Positions 42,621 through 51,190 of a DNA stretch of 64,000 nucleotides are shown piece after piece. Position 1 is the first letter of the stretch, and every line of letters starts with the position of its first letter. A program made the position numbers and the translations under genes. Below the pieces are notes generated by a model. That model was not told where the DNA came from. It worked only from the letters and a program-made list of their open reading frames with translations, and did no database searches. Source of the DNA: CAWHHZ01 sp963829355 (GTDB taxonomy: Bacteria > Acidobacteriota > Thermoanaerobaculia > Gp7-AA8 > JAHWKK01); NCBI GenBank assembly GCA_963829355.1, contig CAWHHZ010000008.1, positions 124,001-188,000 on the forward strand. Direction: 5' to 3'.

Positions 42621-43186
42621 GGTTCGAGCTGCCTCGATGAGAGGCCGAGCGATGCGAGACGTTCATTGAAGCCATCGACATCGAAGCTCGCTCCCGACTT
42701 TTCGACAATGGACTTCACTTTTCCAACGGCTTCCTCACTCTCATCCACCACCAGAAGCAGGGCGAGATCCTCGGCGCGCACGACTTTGAGAGGCTGATCG
42801 CCCATCGTCGTTTCGACGGCGTCGCGAATCATGATCGAGTACAGAGCATTGGAGGCGAACAATATATGGATCGGAATCGTCCGGCTCTCTGCGCTGTAGG
42901 ACATTGGGATCAGATCGAGCTCACGCGCTGCTTCGACGGCGTCCTTGTCGACCTGAAAGCAGCGATCGTGAGCCATCGCCATCATGGGAATCTGTTGTCG
43001 CCGGTCGGGACCGATCACCGCGAGTACATCGACGGATCCCTTTTCGACAGGCTTGTCCAGCCATGCTGACTCGGCCACCTGTCCGACGAATGCACAATCG
43101 ACCTTGAATTTGGCGAGCAGCGAGACGACAGCCCCGATCGCCAGCTCATGTCCCTTCGACGCAGTAACTTTCACATCCTCGTTCAT
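42617..43186 (-). CDS. Nucleotidyltransferase-fold-like protein of unknown function
   Basis: The 189-residue protein has CAFVGQVAESAWL and SVDVLAVIG, where a nucleotidyltransferase would have a G..A pattern followed by a D.D. The AEDLALLLVV block recalls the later part of minimal nucleotidyltransferases, but the catalytic acidic pair is only partly seen, so the fold assignment is tentative. It is upstream of rnd and overlaps it by four bases; partnership in RNA end processing is an inference from position. Confidence 0.45.
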   Translation of the reverse strand: MNEDVKVTASKGHELAIGAVVSLLAKFKVDCAFVGQVAESAWLDKPVEKGSVDVLAVIGPDRRQQIPMMAMAHDRCFQVDKDAVEAARELDLIPMSYSAESRTIPIHILFASNALYSIMIRDAVETTMGDQPLKVVRAEDLALLLVVDESEEAVGKVKSIVEKSGASFDVDGFNERLASLGLSSRQLEP

Positions 43187-43247
43187 TGCGCGTCAGTATA
43201 TCGCTCAGAGTCTTCGAGCCGAACCCGAGGCGAAATCCTGCAGGGAT

Positions 43248-43473
43248 GTCGTCCTGAGCCGTGGGAATGGCGCCGCTTCGCTACGCCAATGGAGTGAAAT
43301 GAACCTTGTCATCCTGAGCGCAGCGAAGGATCTCGTACTTCCGGACCGATAAGAAGCGAGATCCTTCGCTGCGCTCAGAGGCTGTGAACCAATCCAGCGT
43401 ACCCCCGACTGTCGGGACGGAAAGAACGCGACAGTCAGGACGGGACCCGATCCTTCGCTTCGCTCAGGATGAC
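43248..43473. repeat. Compound family A repeat
   Basis: At least two overlapping copies: GTCGTCCTGAGCC at 43248, a full GTCATCCTGAGCGCAGCGAAGGATC at 43308 and its mirror GATCCTTCGCTGCGCTCAG at 43360-43378, then another arm ending CGCTCAGGATGAC at 43473. It fills the gap between the decarboxylase and nucleotidyltransferase-like genes; no gene is seen. Confidence 0.85.
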
Positions 43474-43494
43474 TGCCTGCGGGGGGCCTCCCGA

Positions 43495-44925
43495 TCACTT
43501 CACGAGGAAGCGCCGGACGAGATCGAGGATGACTGCGACATCGCTCCAGACGGTCCGCCCGTTGCCGATCGCGACCCTGATTACCAGATGATCCTCGATG
43601 CGGGAGTGGGACACGAAACACTCCCCGGACGCATTCATCGCGTCCAGGAGATCCTGTGTCGCACGATCGGAAGCGCTCTCGTCGATCGCATCGCCTTGAA
43701 CCACGACCCGGCGAAAAACGACGACACTCATCGACTGCGAAACAACTTCGATTCCATCGATCTTCGAGAGCTCGGAAGCGAGCCTCTCGGCATACTCGAT
43801 GTGATCGCGGATCCGACCCGCCAGACGATCGATCCCGTAGTAACTCAGGACGAGCCACAGTTTCAGAGCCCTGAACCGGCGTCCGAGCTGAAGGCCGTAA
43901 TCCATGTAGTTGGTCACGTCCTGCTCGGAAGATTTGAGGTATTCGGGAACGAGCGAGAACGTCTGCCTGAGCAACTCCGGCCGCCGCGTATACAGCAGGC
44001 TGCAGTCGATCGGTGTGAAGAGCCATTTGTGTGGGTTGAAGACGAGAGAGTCGACCTCCTCGATGCCATCCCAGATCCAGCGGTGATCGTGCAGAAGTCC
44101 GACAGCCCCACCATAGGCGGCGTCCGCATGGACCCACATCCCGTGCTCCTTTGCGATCTGCACGATCTCTGGAAGAGGATCGACCGCTGCCGTGGACGTC
44201 GTTCCGAGCGTCGGGACGACGGCAATCGGGAGTACTCCCCGTGAGATGTCGGCCTCGACTGCCACACGAAGCTTCGCCGGGTCGAGCCGGAATCGCGAGT
44301 CCGAAGCGATCCGCGAGATCCCGTGCAATCCGAGCCCGAGTGCGATCGCCGCCTTGTCGACTGAGGAGTGGGCATGCTCAGAGCAGTAGACACGCATGGC
44401 GGGTATGTTCCGCCCGCTCATTCCCAGGGTCCTTATGTCGAGCCCGGTCGCTTCGCGTGCGGCTGCGAGCGCTAGAAAGGTGTTGATCGAGGCGGTGTCA
44501 TTGATGATGCCGAACCAGCCGGACGGAAGTCCGAGGCTCTCTGCAAGCCACGCGAGTGTACGTTCCTCGACTTCGGTCGCCGCTGGAGAGGTGCGCCACA
44601 GCATCCCATTGACATTGAGAGCTGCGGAGAGAAGCTCGCCGAGGATGCCTGCGCCCGATCCCGTGATGGAGAAATAGGCGAAAAAGCGGGGGTGATTCCA
44701 GTGGGTCACGCCGGGGAGGATCGCGTCGCGGTAGTGTGCGAGGAGCTCGCTCATGGCAGTTGGCTCCCGGTCGGTCCGCAATGCGGCGGCGATCTCGCCT
44801 GGCGAAGATCTCGAGAGAACGGGCACCTCGCGGATGTCGCCGAAATAGCGGACGATCTCTTCGATTACCGCATGCCCGTTGCGTCGCAGCTCTTCCAGGT
44901 CGTCATCGAGTGGCTCGTCGATCAT
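43495..44925 (-). CDS. Group II pyridoxal-5'-phosphate amino-acid decarboxylase
   Basis: The 476-residue protein matches aromatic-L-amino-acid/glutamate decarboxylase-type enzymes. Marks are VTHWNHPRFFAYF, EVEERTLAWLAESLGLP, YCSEHAHSSVDKAAIALG, GTTSTAAVDPL, HADAAYGGA and FNPHKWLFTPIDCS, with the PLP Lys in NPHKW. The active-site lid reads YGLQLGRRFRALKLW. Probable activity is on an aromatic amino acid, but substrate cannot be fixed. Family A repeats lie at its end. It is not obviously part of the neighbouring polysaccharide locus. Confidence 0.92.
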   Translation of the reverse strand: MIDEPLDDDLEELRRNGHAVIEEIVRYFGDIREVPVLSRSSPGEIAAALRTDREPTAMSELLAHYRDAILPGVTHWNHPRFFAYFSITGSGAGILGELLSAALNVNGMLWRTSPAATEVEERTLAWLAESLGLPSGWFGIINDTASINTFLALAAAREATGLDIRTLGMSGRNIPAMRVYCSEHAHSSVDKAAIALGLGLHGISRIASDSRFRLDPAKLRVAVEADISRGVLPIAVVPTLGTTSTAAVDPLPEIVQIAKEHGMWVHADAAYGGAVGLLHDHRWIWDGIEEVDSLVFNPHKWLFTPIDCSLLYTRRPELLRQTFSLVPEYLKSSEQDVTNYMDYGLQLGRRFRALKLWLVLSYYGIDRLAGRIRDHIEYAERLASELSKIDGIEVVSQSMSVVVFRRVVVQGDAIDESASDRATQDLLDAMNASGECFVSHSRIEDHLVIRVAIGNGRTVWSDVAVILDLVRRFLVK

Positions 44926-45005
44926 GCGGGAGAGTTTATATGAGCGGCGCGGGCGTTGCGGGGCGGGCTCGGCGAAGCCCGGCCCTCATCCGTGACCAAC
45001 GTCAA

Positions 45006-45050
45006 CCGGCGGGACGCCGGCTGACATCGCGCGAGACGCGCGACCCACAC
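45006..45050. repeat. Family C double-hairpin repeat, copy 2
   Basis: CCGGCGGGACGCCGG and CGCGCGAGACGCGCG follow each other and end in ACCCACAC, as in the 3083 copy. It separates the sugar transferase gene from the decarboxylase gene. Confidence 0.8.
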
Positions 45051-45064
45051 ACACACAGGAACCT

Positions 45065-46513
45065 CTACGAGGCGCCTTTGCCGCTCAGGACCGCGGGGAT
45101 CGTCCGCAAGAGGATCTTCAGGTCGAGTGACGGCGACCAGTTGTCGATGTACTGAAGATCGAGCTCGATCCACCGCTCGAAGTCGACATTGTTCCTGCCG
45201 CTCACCTGCCACAGGCAAGTCAGACCCGGCTTCATCGAGAGACGCCGGCGCTGCCATCGTTCGTAGAGATTCACTTCCTCTGGAATTGGCGGTCTGGGGC
45301 CGACGAGACTCATGTCTCCCCGAAGCACGTTCCACAACTGCGGCAGCTCGTCGAGTGAAAACTTTCTGAGCCAGCGGCCGACCGAGGTCACCCGGGGATC
45401 GCTTCGCGTCTTGAACACGGGGCCGCGCATTTCATTCAGGTGTGCAACTTCGGAACGCCGGTCGTGCGCGTCCTCGAACATCGTGCGGAACTTGTAGAGC
45501 GTAAAGGTCCGGCCGTTCAATCCTACCCTCTGCTGCCGGAACAGGACTGCTCCGTGGGAAGTCAGGCGGATCAGGAGTGCCGCGGCGGTCATCACAGGCA
45601 ACGCCAGCATCAGCATCAGTGCCGAGCCGCTGACGTCGAGGAGCCGCTTGCCGAGAAGATGCATCTCGTTGGAGGGAGTCGTCGTGTAGGTAACGAACGG
45701 GATGCCGTCGAGCTCCTCGAACTCCACCCGCGCGACGGTGTTGGGAAAGAAGTTCATCGCGATCCGTGTGCGAATCCCGAGCTCTTCACAGAGAGTGATG
45801 ATCGATTCACACGCTTCGAGCTTACGACGGGTCAGCGCGAACACGATCTCGTCGACCGGCTCCGACTGGCCGTTGCTGGCACTTTCGACGATCTTCCTTA
45901 GATCGCCCATGTCGCCGAACACGCGGTGCCGGCCCCAGGGGCCAGGCAGCCGGTGACCATCGCTGATGAAGCCGAGAACCTTGTAACCCCAGCTGCGGTG
46001 CCGCTCGATCAACCGTACGATCTCGCGTCCCTGCCGGCCGGTCCCGACGATCAGGACCGTCCTGTAGTTGTAGCCGCGAACGCGGACCCATCGCGCGATC
46101 AGTCGCACGAAGAGCTTCTCGCTCATCAGAAACAGAGCGTTGAACAGTCCGAACAGGACGAACCAGAAGCGGGAGAGATGGACGAGCGGGACGAGCCACG
46201 CGATCGTCGCGAGGATGAAGATTCCGAGCGAGACCGTCCGCAGAGTCGTCCAGATCTCGCTGCTGATCGGAACCGTGCGGTGGCTGTGGTAAGCGTGATG
46301 GGAGAAGAAGAGAAGCGTCCAGATGATCAGGACGAGTGGGAGGATCCTGACGTACGTCTCGAGAGGATAGAGGCCCTCGGGAAATGTCTGGGGCATGAGG
46401 ACCGGCAGGAGGGTGTCCCGCACGAGGAACGCCACGAAGAAAGCCGCGGCCGTCAATGCGAGATCGACCAGGAAAAACAGCCGTGCAATCACACTTGCCT
46501 GCTGCTTCAGCAT
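45065..46513 (-). CDS. Polyprenyl-phosphate sugar phosphotransferase (WbaP/WcaJ-type)
   Basis: These enzymes transfer a sugar-1-phosphate to undecaprenyl phosphate, the first step of surface polysaccharide assembly. The 482-residue protein has four N-terminal TM helices, a CoA-binding-like domain (VLIVGTGRQGREIVRLIE) and the catalytic C-terminal domain starting with a fifth helix at LGKRLLDVSGSALML, then QQRVGLNGRTFTLYKFRTM, SLDELPQLWNVLRGDMSLVGPRP and LTCLWQVSGRN. All are full-length. It is the last gene of the minus-strand polysaccharide group on this side, after a family A repeat. Confidence 0.95.
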   Translation of the reverse strand: MLKQQASVIARLFFLVDLALTAAAFFVAFLVRDTLLPVLMPQTFPEGLYPLETYVRILPLVLIIWTLLFFSHHAYHSHRTVPISSEIWTTLRTVSLGIFILATIAWLVPLVHLSRFWFVLFGLFNALFLMSEKLFVRLIARWVRVRGYNYRTVLIVGTGRQGREIVRLIERHRSWGYKVLGFISDGHRLPGPWGRHRVFGDMGDLRKIVESASNGQSEPVDEIVFALTRRKLEACESIITLCEELGIRTRIAMNFFPNTVARVEFEELDGIPFVTYTTTPSNEMHLLGKRLLDVSGSALMLMLALPVMTAAALLIRLTSHGAVLFRQQRVGLNGRTFTLYKFRTMFEDAHDRRSEVAHLNEMRGPVFKTRSDPRVTSVGRWLRKFSLDELPQLWNVLRGDMSLVGPRPPIPEEVNLYERWQRRRLSMKPGLTCLWQVSGRNNVDFERWIELDLQYIDNWSPSLDLKILLRTIPAVLSGKGAS

Positions 46514-46647
46514 TCTTTACCGTTCATCCTTCATCCAACTGCTCATTTTACGACTGGTTACACAACAGAACCTACCTGTCCGAACACTGATACGGAGCCC
46601 GAACGAGAAGCGTCTAAGAAAATGTTACAGAAGATTGTGACCACCCG

Positions 46648-46778
46648 GTCATCCTGAGAGGCTGTATCCCGCGAACTGGCAGAAGGACGGTCGAAGGATC
46701 GTGAGCTTGACCGACTGTCAGGACGGAAGTACGCGACAACTCAGGACGCAACCGATCCTTCGCTGCGCTCAGGATGAC
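46648..46778. repeat. Family A palindromic repeat, copy 9
   Basis: GTCATCCTGAGAGGC...GAAGGATC is mirrored by GATCCTTCGCTGCGCTCAGGATGAC. It is the main content of the 46514-46823 gap between the sugar transferase and the first glycosyltransferase gene; the rest holds nothing I recognise. Confidence 0.87.
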
Positions 46779-46823
46779 AGCCTTGGGTTCATTTTCAGAG
46801 CAGCGACGGGGCTCCGTGCTCCC

Positions 46824-47927
46824 TCAGATGATCTTCAGGAAAAGCTGCTCATACCTGCTGGTCACGTTCTCCCAGTCGAAAAGTTCCGCGGCGCGACGCC
46901 GTGCAGGGTCTCTCATCGACTCGAGCCGGCTGCGATCCTCGAGCAACTCACGCAACCGCCGGGAGAGAGTTTCGTTTCCTCCCAACTCGAAGTAACCGAC
47001 GACATCGCCGCCGACTTCCCGATTCTCCGGTGTTCCGTTCGCCAGAACCGCCCCTCCCGACGCCATCGCTTCCACCAGCGCCGGGTGAGTGCCACCCACC
47101 TCGGTCGCCTGGATGTAGAGGAGTGCGTGTCTCTGAAGAGCCGCGTAATCGGCTCCGTAGACGCCTCCGGGAAAAAGGATCCGATCGCTCCGGTAGCCGT
47201 GGAGTCGCTCGGTCAGCTCCGACGAGTACGGGGCGCTGCCCACCATGACGAGCGGCACCTCAGTCTCCAGCCGGCTGTACGCCTCGACCACCGCCATTGG
47301 ATTGTTCTCTGGCTCGAAGCGGCTGACGTACAGGATGTAGCCACGCGGCTCGATCCCCAGTTCGCCGAGGATGTTGGACTCACCCTCCGGCAGTGAGCTT
47401 CCGTACGGGATGACGACCGAGTCGGCAGCATGGTTGGCGAGGTAGTAATCACGGATCACACCGGCATCCGCCACGACTGCGTCCGAGAACCTCACCGCCC
47501 ACGACTCGCCGATCTGATACACCATTCTCCCCAGGACGTTCCACTTCTTCCTGGCTCTCTCGATCCCGTCGACGTTGATGGCGACCGGCAGGCGAGAGGC
47601 CCGGAGAAACGGGAGCACGAAAGCGTTCGCCGCGTTGCAGACCAGAACCGCGTCGAATCGCCGTTCGCGGGCATCGACGGCCGAGAGCAGAGAATGTGAG
47701 ACAGTCTCGAGATACTTGTGACCGATCGAGGGGAGCTCGATCCTCTGCACGCCCTCCCACGGTCCCTGCAGATCGGGATAGAGGCTGCTGCGGCAGTACA
47801 CGGTGACCTCGTGTCCCCGCTCCACGAGCCGCCGGCTCAACTCCGCGGCGAATGTCTCGAACCCCCCGTATCTCGCTGGAACACCCCGGGTACCGAGAAT
47901 CGCCAGGTGAAACCGCGGCCCGCTCAC
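46824..47927 (-). CDS. Glycosyltransferase family 4 protein (DUF1972-type N-terminus)
   Basis: The 367-residue GT-B-fold protein opens with LGTRGVPARYGGFETFAAELS, the DUF1972 start seen in rhamnosyl- and glucosyltransferases of polysaccharide loci. The C-terminal half has ILYVSRFEPENNP and the donor-binding line EVGGTHPALVEAMASGG with the two-Glu pattern. The preferred GTG at 47927 overlaps the stop of the upstream glycosyltransferase gene (GTGA). A GTG at 47936 is also possible. It acts on the cytoplasmic side in building the repeat unit. Confidence 0.92.
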   Translation of the reverse strand: MSGPRFHLAILGTRGVPARYGGFETFAAELSRRLVERGHEVTVYCRSSLYPDLQGPWEGVQRIELPSIGHKYLETVSHSLLSAVDARERRFDAVLVCNAANAFVLPFLRASRLPVAINVDGIERARKKWNVLGRMVYQIGESWAVRFSDAVVADAGVIRDYYLANHAADSVVIPYGSSLPEGESNILGELGIEPRGYILYVSRFEPENNPMAVVEAYSRLETEVPLVMVGSAPYSSELTERLHGYRSDRILFPGGVYGADYAALQRHALLYIQATEVGGTHPALVEAMASGGAVLANGTPENREVGGDVVGYFELGGNETLSRRLRELLEDRSRLESMRDPARRRAAELFDWENVTSRYEQLFLKII

Positions 47928-48883
47928 GTGAACCACTCCAGGATCTCCGCGTCATCCACTGAACGGCGCTCCTGAATCTCCCGTCTCTTCCGCAACACCC
48001 GCCGGCGGTTCCGCAGCAGCCAGCCCCATGCGGGAAACGAGGTGCGCTCGACGGTCATGGTCGCGCCGATCACCAGGATGTCACGCAGAAATGTCCGCGG
48101 AAACGTGCGGAAAAGAAGCGGCCATCCGGCGTTCTTGATCCGCAACAGAAATCTGTTCTTCACCCCGTGGTAGTTGATGATCGCCGGAAGTCTGCGCCTC
48201 ACCTCGGGAGTCACGGTCCGCACGTGATAGCCGACGGCGTCGGGAGCACAGATCGAGCTCCAGCCGAACAGTCGCGCGCGCCACGCCAGATCGGCATCTT
48301 CGCGGTAGGTAAAGAAATCGTCGTCGAATACTTCACCGTCGATCTCGACGTCCTGAATCAGCTCGCGCCTCAAAACGATCGCGGCCCCGCTGACTCCGAA
48401 TACTTCTCTCGGTGCGCTCCACTCAGGGTCGGGCTCTCCTGCATTGATATCGAAGTGCCGGCCACCTCGGGTCATCCGGATGCCCATCGAGTCGACGACT
48501 TTCGTCGGTTCAATGCCAGGCCCGACTCCCCGCATCAGCCGGCCTGCACCAGTTCCGACGTCAGGACCGCCCGTCTTCATCGCATCGATGACCCGCTCGA
48601 GATAATCGGGCTCGAGAAAAAGGTCGGGGTTGAGGATGCAGGCGAAGGGGCTGTTCGTCGCATTGAGCCCCTGATTCGCTGCCTTCGCGAATCCTTCGTT
48701 GCGCTCGTTTCGGATCAGGAGATCTGGCGACTCCAGTTCGACACGCTCGAGCGTCCCGTCCGTCGAAGCATTGTCCACGACGATCAGCCGCGTCTCGAGA
48801 GTCTGGCTGCGGATCCCCTCGAAGCAGCGATCGAGATAGCGCAAGCTGTTCCATGTAATCAGAATCAGCTCGACGACTTCCAT
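47924..48883 (-). CDS. Glycosyltransferase family 2 protein
   Basis: The 319-residue protein begins with the GT-A fold: LILITWNSLRYLDRC, VVDNASTDGT (donor site), NEGFAKAANQGL and ILNPDLFL with the DxD-like PD, then VSGAAIVLRRELI and FFTYREDADLAWRARLFG. A basic helix ends the chain. ATG 48883 is used because the fold starts at residue 4; upstream codons (to 49042) overlap the previous gene and are not conserved-looking. It overlaps its upstream neighbour by 19 bp. It probably adds one sugar to the lipid-linked unit. Confidence 0.9.
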   Translation of the reverse strand: MEVVELILITWNSLRYLDRCFEGIRSQTLETRLIVVDNASTDGTLERVELESPDLLIRNERNEGFAKAANQGLNATNSPFACILNPDLFLEPDYLERVIDAMKTGGPDVGTGAGRLMRGVGPGIEPTKVVDSMGIRMTRGGRHFDINAGEPDPEWSAPREVFGVSGAAIVLRRELIQDVEIDGEVFDDDFFTYREDADLAWRARLFGWSSICAPDAVGYHVRTVTPEVRRRLPAIINYHGVKNRFLLRIKNAGWPLLFRTFPRTFLRDILVIGATMTVERTSFPAWGWLLRNRRRVLRKRREIQERRSVDDAEILEWFT

Positions 48884-49872
48884 CCTCGGATGGCCTCCCT
48901 CAGGACACGGCGGTGAGTTTTGAGCGCCGCTCCGCGCTCGAGCGACATCGTATTCAAACCGATGATGAGTGCACCGATGCGCAGAATCATACCCGCGACG
49001 ATCATCCATCGGACGAATCCGCTCGAGATCGGAGACATCCACTTTCTCGCGTAGAGATAGAGGTTGCGATACCAGATCGGAAGAAATGCCTCGAGACCCA
49101 TCGTGTCGAGTGACGCCGCTCCACGATGAACGACCCGCGCCTCAGGGATCAGCACGAGGCGCTCCCCCCGATCGAGCAGACGCCGGCAGTAGTCGACGTC
49201 CTCGAACCAGGCGGGAGTGAATCGCTCGTCGAGCGGCCCGACACTGCGAATGATCTCGCTGCGCAGCAGAAGTGCTGCCGCTGCCGGCTGCTCGATCTCG
49301 ACGACGTCGCCATCCAGATCGATCCTCGAGTATGGATGGTGGGCATGCAGCCGGTTGCGGGGGAAGAGACGGTTCAGCAACAGGATCTCGGCGATGAGGG
49401 TCCGCAGGGTCGGCAGCCTGCGCAACTGGAAGGCCGCTTGAGGGACTCCGTCCTCGCCGAGAAGAAGCGGTGCCGCACCGGCGATCTCCGGTTCGCGGTC
49501 GAGATGAGAGACGAGCTTGGTGATTGAGCGGACCGCAGGGACCGAGTCGGGATTGAGCAGGAGAGTGTAACGGCCGCGGGTCGTCTCCAGAGCCTGATTG
49601 ACAGCGGCGGCGAAGCCCTCGTTCGCATCATTGAGAATCAGCCGCACATCACCCCCCTGCCGATCGACGCGACTGACCGTATCGTCAGCAGAGGCATTGT
49701 CGACCACGACTGCCTCCCAGGAGAGATCTCCGATCGCGGCAGGGAGGCTCTGAAGGCATCGCTCGATCCAGGGCCCGCTGTTCCAGGTGACGATCACGAC
49801 CGACAGATCGAGTGCATCCGCTTCCGCGGCCTCCCCGGCTCTCGCTTCTTCTACGGTCACTTGTTCAGTCAT
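48865..49872 (-). CDS. Glycosyltransferase family 2 protein
   Basis: The 335-residue protein has VVIVTWNSGPWIERCLQSLP, VVDNASADDTV, ANEGFAAAVNQALE and LLLNPDSVP, then a signature PAAAALLLRSEIIRSVGPLDE and FEDVDYCRRLLDRGERLV of rhamnosyltransferase-like GT2 enzymes. One hydrophobic segment follows near 300 and may attach it to the membrane. It is a paralogue of the next gene and overlaps it; it also overlaps the upstream gene by eight bases. All genes in this run are transcribed leftward. Confidence 0.92.
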   Translation of the reverse strand: MTEQVTVEEARAGEAAEADALDLSVVIVTWNSGPWIERCLQSLPAAIGDLSWEAVVVDNASADDTVSRVDRQGGDVRLILNDANEGFAAAVNQALETTRGRYTLLLNPDSVPAVRSITKLVSHLDREPEIAGAAPLLLGEDGVPQAAFQLRRLPTLRTLIAEILLLNRLFPRNRLHAHHPYSRIDLDGDVVEIEQPAAAALLLRSEIIRSVGPLDERFTPAWFEDVDYCRRLLDRGERLVLIPEARVVHRGAASLDTMGLEAFLPIWYRNLYLYARKWMSPISSGFVRWMIVAGMILRIGALIIGLNTMSLERGAALKTHRRVLREAIRGWKSSS

Positions 49873-50995
49873 CGGCTCGATTGGCGGAAGTCGTCCCCGG
49901 CCCCGCCTCGATTGCAGCGAGAAGGGGCTTACAAACTTCGCTCCACTGGTAGCGCCGGCGCAACGCCGTCAAGGCTGATACGGATCTCGTTCGCATTTCG
50001 TCGTCCTGCAAAAGAGTGACGATCGCCTCGGAGACGCCAGAAACGTCACCGGGCTCCACGACGATTCCGAGTCCCTCACGTTCGACGAGCTCCGCCGCGA
50101 AGCCGCCGCGGCTGGCAATCACTGGAACTCCACACCAGATCGAGTCGAACAACCTCGTCCGGATCGAGTAGTCGGCCTCCCGAGTGCGTCGGTGAAGCAT
50201 CAGCGAGAGCGAGGCTCGTCCGATGACGCTTGATCGCTCCCCGTACGGTACCCAGTCCGCATTCCAGAACACATTCTCCGAGTCGTCCGCGGCGAGTGCA
50301 GGAAGTGCCCCGGCAACGTCCGCGTTCGGGCGGGAGGTTCCCATGAACTCGAGCCTGGCTCGCACACCCCGGCGGTTCACCTCGTCGATCGCCTTCACTG
50401 CCGTGTCCGGATCGAGCCACGGCCACACACCACCGTTCCAGATGACGACGGGCGGCACAGTCTTGTCGACGACTGCCGGCTCTCCCGCCGGAACTCCGAA
50501 CGGCACGATGAGCCAGCGATCGTCATCGATCTGCAGGTTCTTCTTTCGGGCGATCGTCGTATACAGCTCGCGCTGTCTCCCGGTCGCCGCGATGAGACGA
50601 CTTCCGCTCCCGAGAGCCCTCAGCAGCCGTCGGTACTCGAGCATGCGATGGATCCGCCCGCGCAGACCAGCCGCCAATTCGTCCAGCTCGAGAATCACGG
50701 GATCAAAGAGGTCGAAGATCAGTTCCGGCCCCCTGTCGAGCAGGCGGAGAGTGGAGCGATGCGGCTGCCCGATGACGACGTCTGCCGACTCGAGGAGGGA
50801 AGCCGATTCCCGGGTGTTCACCACCACCGTCCGGACTCCCTCCAGATCGAGCGAATCCTCATTCTGGAACGCAGCGATCAGGCAGACATCGTGACGTTCC
50901 CGTAGCGCCCTCGCAAGCTCATAGGCACGGATCCCCGGCCCCGCCATGCGGGCCCCGACGACATCAGGCGTGATGATCACGACATTCCGCGACAT
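49865..50995 (-). CDS. Glycosyltransferase, GT-B fold (family 4-like)
   Basis: The 376-residue protein starts MSRNVVIITPDVVGARMAGP and has IRAYELARALRERHDVCLIAA; the C-terminal half shows VVIWNGGVWPWLDPDTAVKA, FDSIWCGVPVIASRGGFAAELVEREGLG and a final helical region, the order of GT4 enzymes. The donor-binding EX7E element is only partly seen, so activity is inferred. ATG 50995 is chosen instead of a much longer open frame (to 51796), because the extension overlaps the divergent SDR gene and looks non-coding. Eight bases overlap with the next gene. Confidence 0.88.
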   Translation of the reverse strand: MSRNVVIITPDVVGARMAGPGIRAYELARALRERHDVCLIAAFQNEDSLDLEGVRTVVVNTRESASLLESADVVIGQPHRSTLRLLDRGPELIFDLFDPVILELDELAAGLRGRIHRMLEYRRLLRALGSGSRLIAATGRQRELYTTIARKKNLQIDDDRWLIVPFGVPAGEPAVVDKTVPPVVIWNGGVWPWLDPDTAVKAIDEVNRRGVRARLEFMGTSRPNADVAGALPALAADDSENVFWNADWVPYGERSSVIGRASLSLMLHRRTREADYSIRTRLFDSIWCGVPVIASRGGFAAELVEREGLGIVVEPGDVSGVSEAIVTLLQDDEMRTRSVSALTALRRRYQWSEVCKPLLAAIEAGPGTTSANRADD

Positions 50996-51010
50996 TCCGG
51001 GGATGATACA

Positions 51011-51138
51011 TGTGGGTCGCGCGTCTCGCGCGATCCGGGCGCCAATCGCGGCACACGGGTGATGGTTCGCGGACAGGTCCTGGAAATCGTATCGCGGCGA
51101 GACGCCGCGATACATCGCGCGGGACGCGCGACCCACAC
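51011..51138. repeat. Family C double-hairpin repeat, copy 3 (with inverted half)
   Basis: TGTGGGTCGCGCGTCTCGCGCGAT at 51011 is the inverted form of the unit GTATCGCGGCGAGACGCCGCGATAC...GGGACGCGCGACCCACAC at 51089-51138. It lies in the region between divergent glycosyltransferase and SDR genes. Confidence 0.8.
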
Positions 51139-51190
51139 GACGCTCGCAACGCAGCGCTCCGCTGGCACATCGTCTGCTCAACCAGGCTGC

